From contig DBYJ01000010.1 in the NCBI GenBank assembly GCA_002309805.1, forward strand, positions 94,015 to 158,014: a DNA stretch of 64,000 nt, read 5' to 3'. The notes under the pieces are model-generated. The model did no database searches. It saw nothing but the letters and a program-made list of their open reading frames with translations, and was not told the origin of the DNA. The translations under genes were made by a program, and so were the position numbers. This stretch comes from Bacteroidales bacterium UBA1189 (GTDB lineage: Bacteria; Bacteroidota; Bacteroidia; Bacteroidales; Bacteroidaceae). Within the stretch, counting starts at the first letter, position 1; each line of letters opens with the position of its first letter. Shown one piece after another: positions 52,927 through 61,077 of this stretch.

Positions 52927-53288
52927 TCCCTTCGGCGTGCGAAGCTCCACGCCGCAACGCCATTCGAAAAATTCGCCTAATTCGCCGACAAAAGAACATT
53001 ACACGTTGATTTATTAAAACGGCCAATTATCCGAATGAAACGAATTTCTTTCATGCGCTTTCTGCGTAATACTCCAAAAATCCGAAAAGCCGGTTTGTGC
53101 GCGAGGAGAGGGTAAAACATCGGGATAAGGGGGTCACACACGTTTTGAGGCCTTTTAGAGCATGATTTGGAGGCATTCTTTCCCTCTGTCAAACCTTGCA
53201 ACTGATACGCTCTGGGGAACAACGGGGATTTGTACCCCCATTGTATTTCTGCCTTTTAGAGGAAGGTAATTGACTGAGCGTAACAAAT

Positions 53289-53449
53289 AACAGTTATAAC
53301 AGTTGTTTTTTCGAAGGGTGTACTTTTCCTTTTTCTATCTTTTTTTCATATTTAATATATTAATTATTAATTAATTATATTTATAAAAAGAGGTATTAGA
53401 GAAATAGCCTACCCTCAAAAAAACTAACTGTAACTGTTATAACTGTTAC
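53289..53449. repeat. inverted AACAGTTAT iterons around an AT-rich core
   Basis: AACAGTTATAACAGTT at 53289-53304 is a 9-base repeat; its inverse, TAACTGTAACTGTTATAACT, occupies 53424-53449. The core between is almost pure A/T (TTTAATATATTAATTATTAA). The architecture mirrors the GTATCA clusters at 11284-11471 with a different word. Confidence 0.8.
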
Positions 53450-53764
53450 GCTTGGCAACCAACTTTCTCTCCTACAAGGCCTTTACTAAGAAAAAGACGC
53501 TTTATGCCGCGTTTCAGGGGGAAACAGCAAGACTCTCCTTCCTTCCCCGAGAGGGCACCATGAACTGCCGTGCGAAATAACGCCCAATACTTCGCCTCTG
53601 GACACGTCGGGGGCAAAAGATGACGCACACGCCATCCGCCATCTTGCGCGCGTACGCGCGCAAGAAAAACGCCTTTTTCCGCAAGGGGATAAAGATGCCC
53701 TTCTACGTTCCGCTCGCGATACACGCACACCCACATCGCGCAGACAAGGACAGGTGCATCGCCA

Positions 53765-55057
53765 TTAAGCAGACGGGGGGCAAGGGCGTTCGATGAGTTC
53801 GAGGCAGGCGCGAGAGTTGTGATAAGGGCATTTCCAAAAGCCTGCCTTGTCCTCAGCGCGGTTGGGGGCATAGTCAGGGAGGGTGACCGACCAAAACCAT
53901 TCGCCCTGCTGACGGTCAACCAGATGGGATTCTATGAAGTCCCATGTCTTCAAGGCTCTGTCCAAAGCTTCCGCATCGCCAAAATGCTGCCAGACGTTAT
54001 AGTAGCCCACAACCGTCTCGGCATATTCCCACCATTGGGGAGACTGAAGATTGAAAATTGAAGATTGAAGATTCAAAGAAGAGTGATCAGTGATCAGTGA
54101 ACAGTGAACAGATGATTGTCCTTCATTCGATTCCTGATCTATTATCTGTTCACTGTTCGCTGTTCTCTGTTCACTTGCTAGACACGTTCCAAGGGTCTTG
54201 TAGTCTGCGTGCTGGGCAATGGCATGGACGACAGGTTCCACACGAGCCAGCAGGGCCTCGTCGCCCAACACCAAGGCGGCTTCATGAATGAGCCAGGAGG
54301 CCTCGATGTCGTGACCGTAGGAGGTTGCATCGACCTTCGAGTTCCAGTCGTCGTCGAAGAAAAGGCGCAGGTGGAAGGTCTGTGGGTCGAGGATACGGTC
54401 GATGAAGATGTCGATGAGATTGCGGATGGCTGCGGCGAGGCGGGCGTCGGGCCACACACGATAGAGGTTGGTGTAGGGTTCGAGGATGTGGAGGTGAGTG
54501 TTCATGGTCTTGCGCTCGTTGGCGTCCTTGTCGCTCAGGCGCATGTCGGCAATCTCGCCCCACTCGCGGGTAAAGGCCTCGAAGTAGCCGTTCCGCTCGG
54601 TGTCGAAGCTGTGGTTCTCGATGTCGAAGAAGAGCTTCATGGCGTGGGCCAGGGACGACTTGTCGCCCGTAGCGCGAGCATACTCCGAGAGGCCGTAGAT
54701 GGCGAAGCCGAGGGCGTAGATCTGCTTCTTCGTGTCGCGCGGCGTGCCGTCGGGGTTGAGCGACCAATAGACGCCGCCATACTCGGGGTCGAAGAAATTG
54801 TCCAGCAGGGCGCATTTGGCACGGGTGGCCATATAGAGGTAGGCTGGCTCGCCAAGAATGCGGTAAGCGGCGGAGAACGTCCAAAGGATGCGGGCGTTCA
54901 GGATAGCGCCCTTCTCAGCTTCGGGATGGACGTTGCCCAGCCCGTCGATACGTCCGTAGAACCCGCCGCGGGGGTCGAGCATACGGGTCATCCAGAAAGG
55001 GAGGATGAAGTCGGTTAGCATAGTGCGCGCGGCACTAACGAAGTCGCTGGGCTGCAT
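53765..55057 (-). CDS. AGE-family 2-epimerase (cellobiose/mannobiose 2-epimerase type)
   Basis: 430 residues from the ATG at 55057. The (alpha/alpha)6-barrel signatures are clear: LPFWMTRMLDPRGGFYGRID, AILNARILWTFSAAYR, GGVYWSLNPDG, SYGHDIEASWLIHEA (catalytic His) and GFWKCPYHNSRACLEL (second catalytic His). Such enzymes turn mannobiose or cellobiose into a mannosyl- or glucosyl-epimer for phosphorolysis. It overlaps the mannanase stop by 23 bases, so mannobiose is the likely substrate (inference). About 43 residues between YKTLGTC and PQWWEYAE are encoded by short repeats and are extra relative to the roughly 390-residue family norm. Confidence 0.9.
   Translation of the reverse strand: MQPSDFVSAARTMLTDFILPFWMTRMLDPRGGFYGRIDGLGNVHPEAEKGAILNARILWTFSAAYRILGEPAYLYMATRAKCALLDNFFDPEYGGVYWSLNPDGTPRDTKKQIYALGFAIYGLSEYARATGDKSSLAHAMKLFFDIENHSFDTERNGYFEAFTREWGEIADMRLSDKDANERKTMNTHLHILEPYTNLYRVWPDARLAAAIRNLIDIFIDRILDPQTFHLRLFFDDDWNSKVDATSYGHDIEASWLIHEAALVLGDEALLARVEPVVHAIAQHADYKTLGTCLASEQRTANSEQIIDQESNEGQSSVHCSLITDHSSLNLQSSIFNLQSPQWWEYAETVVGYYNVWQHFGDAEALDRALKTWDFIESHLVDRQQGEWFWSVTLPDYAPNRAEDKAGFWKCPYHNSRACLELIERPCPPSA
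54049..54178. repeat. repeat block inserted in frame in the AGE epimerase gene
   Basis: GAAGATTGAAAATTGAAGAT units (reverse complement of TCTTCAATC), then 7-base AGTGATC/AGTGAAC units and, inverted, CTGTTCACTGTTCGCTGTTC. The block stays in frame and codes for a Ser/Asn/Gln/His-rich stretch. Confidence 0.88.
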
Positions 55058-56348
55058 CGCGGATGATGTTACAAGTGGATTCGTCAGAAGCAAACACGGA
55101 GTTGAGACCCTGCTGCTCCTGAGCGGGGTCGCCGGTATAGTCGTCGCCCACGGCCCACCAGATGTGCTCCGTCGAAGGTTCGGCAAAGCCGCCCCATCCC
55201 CAGAAGTTACAGCCGGCAAACGGGCCTTTAGCGGCACGGTCGGCCTCGATGAGACTGAAGATATAGGCGTAGAACTCGTCGCGGCAATGGGTCGTGGAGG
55301 ATTTGCTGAACTGGAAGCCGTCGCGCGGGAAGCCGAACTCCTCCATCACCATCGGCTTACCGATGCGGGCGGCCATTTCGGCATGAAGGTCGATATAGGC
55401 CTTTGCCTCGCGCTTCGCCACAGGCAGGTTCTCGCAGACGGTGCTGTCGCTGATCCAGTTCCAGTTGAGCGGCCAGAGGTGGAAGTTGAGGTAGTCGATG
55501 TTCTTGTCGGCATGGATGCGTTCGCACATCGCCACATCGCTCTCGCAGCCGTACTTACCTTCGCTGCCGGTAGAAACCATGTGGTTGGGGTCGAGGCTCT
55601 TGATCTGTGCCGCGACGTCGAGCACCCACTCCTCGAAGGCCTTGAAGTTCCTCTGCCCGAAGGGGCGCGGCTCGTTGCCTATCTGCCAGGCAAAGAGGGC
55701 GGGGTCTTCCGTGTAGGGCTTTCCCGTGTAGCGGTTGGTGCGGGTGACGACGTGCTGCACGTGGCGCTTGAACATGGCCTTTGCGCTGTCGTTCTGGGCG
55801 TATTTCGCCACGTGGCGCTGGAAGGCGTTCCACCCATCGACGGCAGGAATAGGTGCCTTGCCCTCGCCGGCCCATTCGAGATAGACGCTGTAGCCGCCTG
55901 TCCACTCCCATGAGTTGTTCATGTAGAGCACCGCGGTCATGTCGCGTTTGCCCAATTCGGCCATGAAGTAATCCAATCCGTCGAAGATGGTGTCGTTATA
56001 GACGCCTGGAGCCGTCTGCAGCGTGGGTTCAATCTTAGCGGGTACGCCCCGTTCGCCGTCGGCACCCACGAGGACGCGCAGGTTGTCGATGCCGATGCTC
56101 TTCATATAGTCGAGCTCGCGTGCCAGGCGGGCGCGGTCGCCGCCCTGACCCGTAGAGCCGAGGATGGCGCCGTACCAGAAGTTGGTGCCGACAAAATAAT
56201 AGGGTTGTCCGCTACGGACGAACTGGCCGTTTTCCACATGGACGAAGGGGGACGACTGAGGTTTCGGCGACTGGCAGGACAACAATAAGAATGAAGAATA
56301 AAGAATAAAGAACGAATAATAAATAGCCCTGAAGTAGAGACGCGACAT
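55035..56348 (-). CDS. GH5 (subfamily 7-like) beta-mannanase lipoprotein
   Basis: 437 residues from the ATG at 56348, which lies in a palindrome; a longer frame reaches 56471. The lipoprotein signal is FRAIYYSFFILYSSFLLLSC. TIM-barrel signatures: YFVGTNFWYGAILG, IDNLRVLVGADG, FAWQIGNEPRPF (acid/base Glu), MVSTGSEGKYG, INEFL-position stretch YLNFHLWPLNW and MVMEEFGFPRDG (nucleophile Glu). GH5_7 enzymes cut beta-1,4-mannan internally. It lies between GH31 and the AGE epimerase on one strand, a mannan-breakdown cluster. Surface or periplasmic location follows from the lipobox. Confidence 0.9.
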   Translation of the reverse strand: MSRLYFRAIYYSFFILYSSFLLLSCQSPKPQSSPFVHVENGQFVRSGQPYYFVGTNFWYGAILGSTGQGGDRARLARELDYMKSIGIDNLRVLVGADGERGVPAKIEPTLQTAPGVYNDTIFDGLDYFMAELGKRDMTAVLYMNNSWEWTGGYSVYLEWAGEGKAPIPAVDGWNAFQRHVAKYAQNDSAKAMFKRHVQHVVTRTNRYTGKPYTEDPALFAWQIGNEPRPFGQRNFKAFEEWVLDVAAQIKSLDPNHMVSTGSEGKYGCESDVAMCERIHADKNIDYLNFHLWPLNWNWISDSTVCENLPVAKREAKAYIDLHAEMAARIGKPMVMEEFGFPRDGFQFSKSSTTHCRDEFYAYIFSLIEADRAAKGPFAGCNFWGWGGFAEPSTEHIWWAVGDDYTGDPAQEQQGLNSVFASDESTCNIIRDAAQRLR

Positions 56349-56398
56349 GTCGCGTCTCCCTGCCCGCCGTTGGTTTGAGACGCGACATGTCGCGTCTC
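56337..56398. repeat. duplicated 22-base palindrome at the GH5 start codon
   Basis: The perfect palindrome GAGACGCG-ACATGT-CGCGTCTC occurs at 56337-56358 and 56377-56398, 40 bases apart. The first copy contains the start codon used for the GH5 gene. Confidence 0.9.
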
Positions 56399-56467
56399 TA
56401 CAGTTTGACAAATCGCGATGTTTGAAGACAAGGTCAATGAAAAATGAATAATAAAATGACCTGGATT

Positions 56468-56506
56468 TCATAATTTCTAATTTCTAATTCCTAATTTCTA
56501 ATTCTA
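56468..56506. repeat. CTAATTT/CTAATTC tandem repeat
   Basis: TTTCATAATTTCTAATTTCT and following units, the inverse of the AATTAGG family at 10931-10964. It lies between element copy B and the GH5 gene. Confidence 0.75.
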
Positions 56507-56517
56507 TTATACTTTCG

Positions 56518-56755
56518 GGAGTTAAAGAATGAAGTAAAAGAGGAAGTTAATGGGCTTCGCCTTCGTCCGTCACGACTCGGCAAAATGAGCAAGCTCTTTT
56601 GCTCTCGCTGCTCCGTCCGTTCGCTTCGCTCATGGAAGTAAACTCGCTTTGCTCGTGGACGAATGTTCTGCGTGCGACCATCTCCCCAGCAAAAGTCCTG
56701 CGCGTAGCGCATAACTTCCATTTTTACTTCCATTTTAACTTCCATTTTAACTCCC
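56518..56755 (-). mobile_element. dispersed element of about 240 bp, copy B
   Basis: Inverse-orientation copy of 15373-15613. Shared blocks in order (minus strand) include TTATGCGCT-CGCGCAGGAC, ATTCGTCCACGAGC-AAGCGAG, CGGACGGAGCAGC and GCCGAGTCGTGA-GGACGAAG, with ends GGAAGTTAAAATGGAAGT and TTAACTTCC. It fills the gap between GH31 and GH5 within what should be one operon. Confidence 0.85.
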
Positions 56756-56760
56756 TATTT

Positions 56761-59727
56761 CTATATTTTCACAACAATTTCTTCGCCCTTGTAGTCGGCG
56801 GTAGCCTCGTGCGAAGTGCCATCGGGGGTGTGGAGGACGATGCGGACGTTCTTCTCAGCCACCATCTCGGGGAAGGAGCCGCTACGCTTGCCGAGGGAGA
56901 GAATGCGCGCTGCATCGTCGTAGGCGATGGGGATGAAGGAACAGAAGCCACGCTCGTAGTCGTAGGTAGTGCCCTCGTCCTCATAGAGCGTGAAGCGTCC
57001 GTCGCGCCCGGCATAGACATCGATACGCAGTTCGCTAAGGGGTTTTTCGTTGGAGTACTGCATGTCGGGGCCCGTCAGCAGGATGGCACCTGCAGGGACG
57101 TAAAGCGGGATGCGCTCGTAGGGAGCATCGACAAGATTACGTTCGCCTCCAGCCGAAGCGTGGAGCGAGGTGTAGAAGTCGTACCATCCTCCTTTGTTCT
57201 CAGGAAAATAGACCTCGCGCTGACGGGCGCCGTAGGTATAGACGGGGCAGACCATCAAAGAAGGACCGAACATGAACTGGTCGCTGACGCCGTAGGTACG
57301 GGCATCGGCTGTAAAGTCCATCGGCAGGCCGCGCATGAGGGTGTAGTCGGCAAAGTGAGCCCAACCGTTGAGGGAGTAGATGTAAGGCATCAGGCGATAG
57401 CGCAGACGGTCGTAATAGAGCATGCTCTGGTAGGCGGGGTGTCCCTCGGGAGCGGTGTACCAAACCTCGCGGAAGGGGTACTGGCCATGTACGCGGAAGA
57501 GGGGAACGAAAGCATCGACCTGGAACCAGCGCGCCTGCAACTCGCGCCACTCGCGCAGGTCGTCCGTCTCCTCGCCTGTCTGCTGATAGTGGTTCCACGC
57601 CCGTTCATAGCGTTTCTCGGTACAGAATCCGCCGGAATCCATACCCCAGAAGGGTATGCCGCTCATGCAGAAGTTGATGCCTGCCGAAATCTGCGCCTTC
57701 AGGTCTTCCCAACGGGTGCCGATGTCGCCACTCCAGATGGCTGTGCTGTAACGCTGCAGGCCGGCATAGCCGTTGCGCGTGAGAAGGAAGACACGCGTAT
57801 TGGGATTGACGCTACGCTGGCCGTTGTAGATGGCGTCGGCATTCATCAGGCCGTACGCCATCAGATACTCCGTCGATGAGCCGAGCTCGGTAGGGCCACA
57901 GAGGGCTTTCAGGTAGGGCATTTCCTGACAGTCGCGGACATTGGGCTCGCTGGCGTCCATCCACCAGGCATCGATGGGATAACGGCTGTAGAGGTGGTCG
58001 TTCATCTGCTTCCAGAAGAGCTGACGGGCACCTGGGCTGTATGCATCGTAGAACGAACCGACATAGCCCCGTCCCACCCAGTCGCGGATGCTATCCTCAA
58101 CGGCACGGCGATACATCCAGCCGCGTTCGTCGAACTCGCGGAAATGCTCGGTATTGGCATAGAACTTGGGCCAGACGGAAATCATGTAGCGCGTGTTCAT
58201 GGCGTGGATGCTGTCTATCATGGCGCGTGGGTCAGGATAGCGTACACGATCGAACTCGTGGCTGCCCCATTGGTCTTCCTGCCAATAGAACCAGTCCTGA
58301 ACGATGACATCGACGGGCATCTGACGACGGCGCAGTTCGCTGACGACGGAGAGGATTTCGTCGGCCGTCTTGTAGCGCTCGCGGCATTGCCAGAAACCCA
58401 TGGCCCAGCGCGGCATCACAGGAGCCTTGCCCGTCACGGCCCGATAGCCGCTGATGACACGGTCGATGGGGGAAGCCTCTCCCACCCCCTCCTGAAGGAG
58501 GGGCGCTCCCTTCCCTTTAGAGAGGGGTTGGGGGTAGGCTCCACTGGCAATGAAGTAGTAGTCTATCTCATCGCCCATCTCACTCCAGAAGGCGATGGCG
58601 TTCTCCTCATCAGCAGGACGGGGCGTGAGCGCGGTGAGAGCGCAGTAGGAGCTGCCGCCATCGGGCTCCCATTCGATGCGAAGGGGCACGCGTTTACCGG
58701 CCTCAAGGGGGAAGGCGAACTTGAAGCTATTGGGATTCCATGCCGTACGCCAACGGTCGGCCACCACCTCGTCGCCGCCTAAAAACACGCGCGTGTAACC
58801 TGCGTAATAAAGGAGGAAGCGATGGATACCGCTCTCCTTTGCCGCTAACTCGCCCTCGAAGACGACCTTTGCGCCGTCGAGCGGGAATTGAGGAAGATAG
58901 CGTTTATTATTCTGCTCGTTGTCGAAGTTCAAGAAGGGTTCCTGCCTTATCAAAGTGTTGACATCGTTAATGTCCCTTCTGCTGTTGGTCCACGTTCCCG
59001 TGAGGGTGCCCTTATGGCCGTCCTTATCGTAGAGGGTGAACACCTCATTAAGACGAGCATAGGGGCGGGCATCGCCCCAACGGCTCTCGCTGTAGTTGTC
59101 CCAAAGGATACCATAGCCCTTTGTGGAGACAATCATGGGCACAGTAACCTTCGTATTGTACTGGAAGAGGTTCTCGTTCAGGTCGCGGTAGTTGAACTCG
59201 TCGCTCTGGTGCTGTCCAAGTCCGTAGAAGGCCTCCTCTTCCCCACTCCGCCAGAGCTGTCGCAAGGTGTAGGCCCGTTTGTGGTGCCCCTGCTTGTCGG
59301 CCTGCGGGTCGGCCATAGGGGTGAGGGTACGTCCCTGCTCGGCAAGGATGGGATGCCCGTCGGCATCGGTAAAACTGACGGTTCCATCCGTCTGGACGAT
59401 GGCACGCAGGGCAGGTGTGGCGAGTTCCACGGCACCATCGTCGCGTTTTGCGACGGTCCATGTCTTCTCCGTCGGATAAGTGTAGTTGGCCATGAGGCTC
59501 TGACGCTTCGAGAAGATCTTGCCGGCTGTGGCGCTGACGCGGATGACATCGTCGTTCACCACTTCCAAACGCACGAGACGAGCCTCGCCCGTCACCTTGA
59601 CTACGACGCCGTGTGCCGTTTCCTTCATACGCGAGTTGCAGCCTGCCAACACGCAGAGTGCCAACAAGGATATTCCGACAAGGGCCACCCGTAGGCCTTG
59701 TTTACTACTATAAAATAATGTACTCAT
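56761..59727 (-). CDS. GH31 alpha-glycosidase lipoprotein with PA14 insert
   Basis: 988 residues from the ATG at 59727. A lipoprotein signal ends LCVLAGC. An N-terminal beta domain is followed by a PA14-like insertion (about 230-370, KVVFEGELAAKESGIHRFLLYYAG). The catalytic barrel has WGSHEFDRVRYPD, MISVWPKF and YPIDAWWMDASEPN (nucleophile Asp) with GSFYDAYSPGARQLFW, then DUF5110-type C-terminal strands. PA14-carrying GH31 enzymes are often alpha-xylosidases or alpha-glucosidases. Residues about 396-419 (SGAYPQPLSKGKGAPLLQEG) are encoded by a hairpin element also found between genes at 10963-11053; normally GxxxDxVIxGYR follows YYFI directly. The frame is intact. Confidence 0.93.
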   Translation of the reverse strand: MSTLFYSSKQGLRVALVGISLLALCVLAGCNSRMKETAHGVVVKVTGEARLVRLEVVNDDVIRVSATAGKIFSKRQSLMANYTYPTEKTWTVAKRDDGAVELATPALRAIVQTDGTVSFTDADGHPILAEQGRTLTPMADPQADKQGHHKRAYTLRQLWRSGEEEAFYGLGQHQSDEFNYRDLNENLFQYNTKVTVPMIVSTKGYGILWDNYSESRWGDARPYARLNEVFTLYDKDGHKGTLTGTWTNSRRDINDVNTLIRQEPFLNFDNEQNNKRYLPQFPLDGAKVVFEGELAAKESGIHRFLLYYAGYTRVFLGGDEVVADRWRTAWNPNSFKFAFPLEAGKRVPLRIEWEPDGGSSYCALTALTPRPADEENAIAFWSEMGDEIDYYFIASGAYPQPLSKGKGAPLLQEGVGEASPIDRVISGYRAVTGKAPVMPRWAMGFWQCRERYKTADEILSVVSELRRRQMPVDVIVQDWFYWQEDQWGSHEFDRVRYPDPRAMIDSIHAMNTRYMISVWPKFYANTEHFREFDERGWMYRRAVEDSIRDWVGRGYVGSFYDAYSPGARQLFWKQMNDHLYSRYPIDAWWMDASEPNVRDCQEMPYLKALCGPTELGSSTEYLMAYGLMNADAIYNGQRSVNPNTRVFLLTRNGYAGLQRYSTAIWSGDIGTRWEDLKAQISAGINFCMSGIPFWGMDSGGFCTEKRYERAWNHYQQTGEETDDLREWRELQARWFQVDAFVPLFRVHGQYPFREVWYTAPEGHPAYQSMLYYDRLRYRLMPYIYSLNGWAHFADYTLMRGLPMDFTADARTYGVSDQFMFGPSLMVCPVYTYGARQREVYFPENKGGWYDFYTSLHASAGGERNLVDAPYERIPLYVPAGAILLTGPDMQYSNEKPLSELRIDVYAGRDGRFTLYEDEGTTYDYERGFCSFIPIAYDDAARILSLGKRSGSFPEMVAEKNVRIVLHTPDGTSHEATADYKGEEIVVKI
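58471..58542 (-). repeat. hairpin element inserted in frame in the GH31 gene
   Basis: 72 bases (24 codons). On the minus strand it aligns with 10963-11053: GGAGCC, CCCC, GGGAAGGGAGC and CCTCCTTCAGGAGGGGGTGG appear in the same order. It separates YYFIAS from IDRVISGYR without stop or frameshift. Confidence 0.9.
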
Positions 59728-59756
59728 AGATTTCAATGATTATTCTGATTTCCTTG

Positions 59757-59788
59757 CAAAGTTATACTATGTTTACCAAACTTCCAAA
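59757..59788 (-). promoter_or_regulatory. promoter of the GH31-GH5-AGE operon
   Basis: On the minus strand: TTTG (59785-59788), exactly 20 bases, TAACTTTG (59757-59764), 29 bases before the ATG. It supports the ATG at 59727 over an in-frame TTG at 59736. Confidence 0.85.
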
Positions 59789-59859
59789 TGTCCTGAAAAA
59801 CTTATTTCAAAATTAACAATTCATGGTGCACCATAGGCACAAAGCGATGTTGAAATAAC

Positions 59860-59941
59860 GTAGTGCGCAAATCGAACAGAGCACTATGCTAATCGGACAG
59901 AGTAGTGCGCTGGCCGGACAGAATAGTGCACGTAGCGAGGA
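59860..59941. repeat. 21-base tandem array in the GH31/ypfJ divergent spacer
   Basis: Units start at 59860, 59881, 59902 and 59923 (GTAGTGCGC, GCACTATGC, GTAGTGCGC, ATAGTGCAC), each of the first three ending in GGACAGA or GAACAGA. The period is exactly 21. The rest of this 331-base gap shows only the GH31 promoter. Confidence 0.85.
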
Positions 59942-60058
59942 CGATTGTTAAAATGTAACTTTTTCGAAAAAAAACGGATTTGTCATGCACGCGATTCACG
60001 AAAAAGTTGTAATTTAGCGGCCGAAATGAATGTATAACCCCTATTAAATAAAACGACC

Positions 60059-60916
60059 ATGAAATTAGAAGGAAGACGTGAGAGTACGAACGTGGACGAT
60101 CGCCGACGTGGCGGAGGTAAGGCTGCTGGTATAGGCATCGGCGGTCTGGTAGTGGCAGCCTTGATTGCCTGGGTTATGGGCGGCAACCCGCTTGACGTAT
60201 TGCAGCAGGCCGGCGGCCTCACCTACACTTCGGCCGACGGCGGCACCTACGAGCCTACGGCCGAGGAGGAAGAACTTGCCAAGTTCGCCAGCCAGATTTT
60301 AGCTGGGACGGAGGATGTGTGGACAGCCGAATTCAAGAAATTGGGACGCACCTATCAGCCCCCCAAGCTGGTATTGTTCAACGGCAGCGTACAGAGCGGA
60401 TGCGGAGGCGCAACCTCATCGTCGGGTCCCTTCTATTGCTCGGCTGACCAATGTGTCTATCTCGACCTCAGTTTCTTCTCCACCATGCGCAAACAGTTCG
60501 GCACGGCAGGCGACTTCGCCTATGCCTACGTCATCGCCCACGAGGTGGGCCACCATGTGCAGTATCTGCTGGGCACCCTCTCGCAGGCCCACAACAAGAT
60601 GTCGCGCGTCAGCCAGACAGAGAGCAACCAGATAAGCGTCCGACTGGAGTTGCAGGCCGATTTTTACGCGGGCGTGTGGGCGCATAATGATAATAAGATG
60701 TTCCACTCTTTGGAGAGCGGCGACGTTGAGGAGGGTCTGGCCATCGCCTCGAAAATCGGCGACGACTACTTGCAGAAGCAGGCACAGGGCTACACCGTAC
60801 CCGAGTCGTTCAATCACGGTACCTCGGCTCAGCGCCAGCGCTGGCTAAAGAAGGGCATCCAGACGGGCGACATCACCCAGGGCGACACCTTCAGCCCCAG
60901 CTACAGTAGCCTCTGA
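60059..60916 (+). CDS. ypfJ: YpfJ-type neutral zinc metallopeptidase family protein
   Basis: 285 residues. The N-terminus MKLEGRRESTNVDDRRRG, a single membrane helix (AAGIGIGGLVVAALIAWVMG), then QSGCGGATSSSGPFYCSADQCVYLDLSFF and the zinc motif AYVIAHEVGHHVQYLLG (HExxH), with LELQADFYAGVWAH as the third-ligand region. All are hallmarks of the YpfJ/KPN_02809 family. The domain would face the periplasm. The substrate is unknown. Length and motifs are typical. It stands alone between a 21-base array and a CCTTAAAG-type repeat. Confidence 0.95.
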   Translation: MKLEGRRESTNVDDRRRGGGKAAGIGIGGLVVAALIAWVMGGNPLDVLQQAGGLTYTSADGGTYEPTAEEEELAKFASQILAGTEDVWTAEFKKLGRTYQPPKLVLFNGSVQSGCGGATSSSGPFYCSADQCVYLDLSFFSTMRKQFGTAGDFAYAYVIAHEVGHHVQYLLGTLSQAHNKMSRVSQTESNQISVRLELQADFYAGVWAHNDNKMFHSLESGDVEEGLAIASKIGDDYLQKQAQGYTVPESFNHGTSAQRQRWLKKGIQTGDITQGDTFSPSYSSL

Positions 60917-60933
60917 CGACGATTTATGCTTTA

Positions 60934-60963
60934 TAGCCCTTAAAGTCCTTAGGGTCCTTAAAG
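60934..60963. repeat. 9-base CCTTAAAGT-type repeat
   Basis: CCCTTAAAG, TCCTTAGGG and TCCTTAAAG in tandem after the ypfJ stop. The same unit recurs in frame inside topB (63061-63105). Confidence 0.8.
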
Positions 60964-61077
60964 AAAAAACTGAAAAAAATTTTGTTTTTTGCAACTTTCT
61001 CAGGGTTGATTTCGTCTAACCTACAAAGAATGAAAATCAGAACAAGATAAATCAACCCTACAAAAAACAAGAGTCCT

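Larger units (their letters stand above)
52829..53764. other. convergent intergenic region without a convincing gene
   Basis: 936 bases. It holds a 21-base array (52857-52926), an iteron pair around an AT-rich core (53289-53449) and a 22-base GC palindrome (53643-53664: CTTGCGCGCG, TA, CGCGCGCAAG). A minus-strand open frame covers 53446-53764 but runs on into the epimerase gene and has no family signature. Confidence 0.6.

Noticed and set aside
53446..53919. Minus-strand open frame of 157 codons overlapping the epimerase end
   Set aside because: Half of it is the shadow of the epimerase gene, and the rest crosses a GC palindrome and has no family signature.
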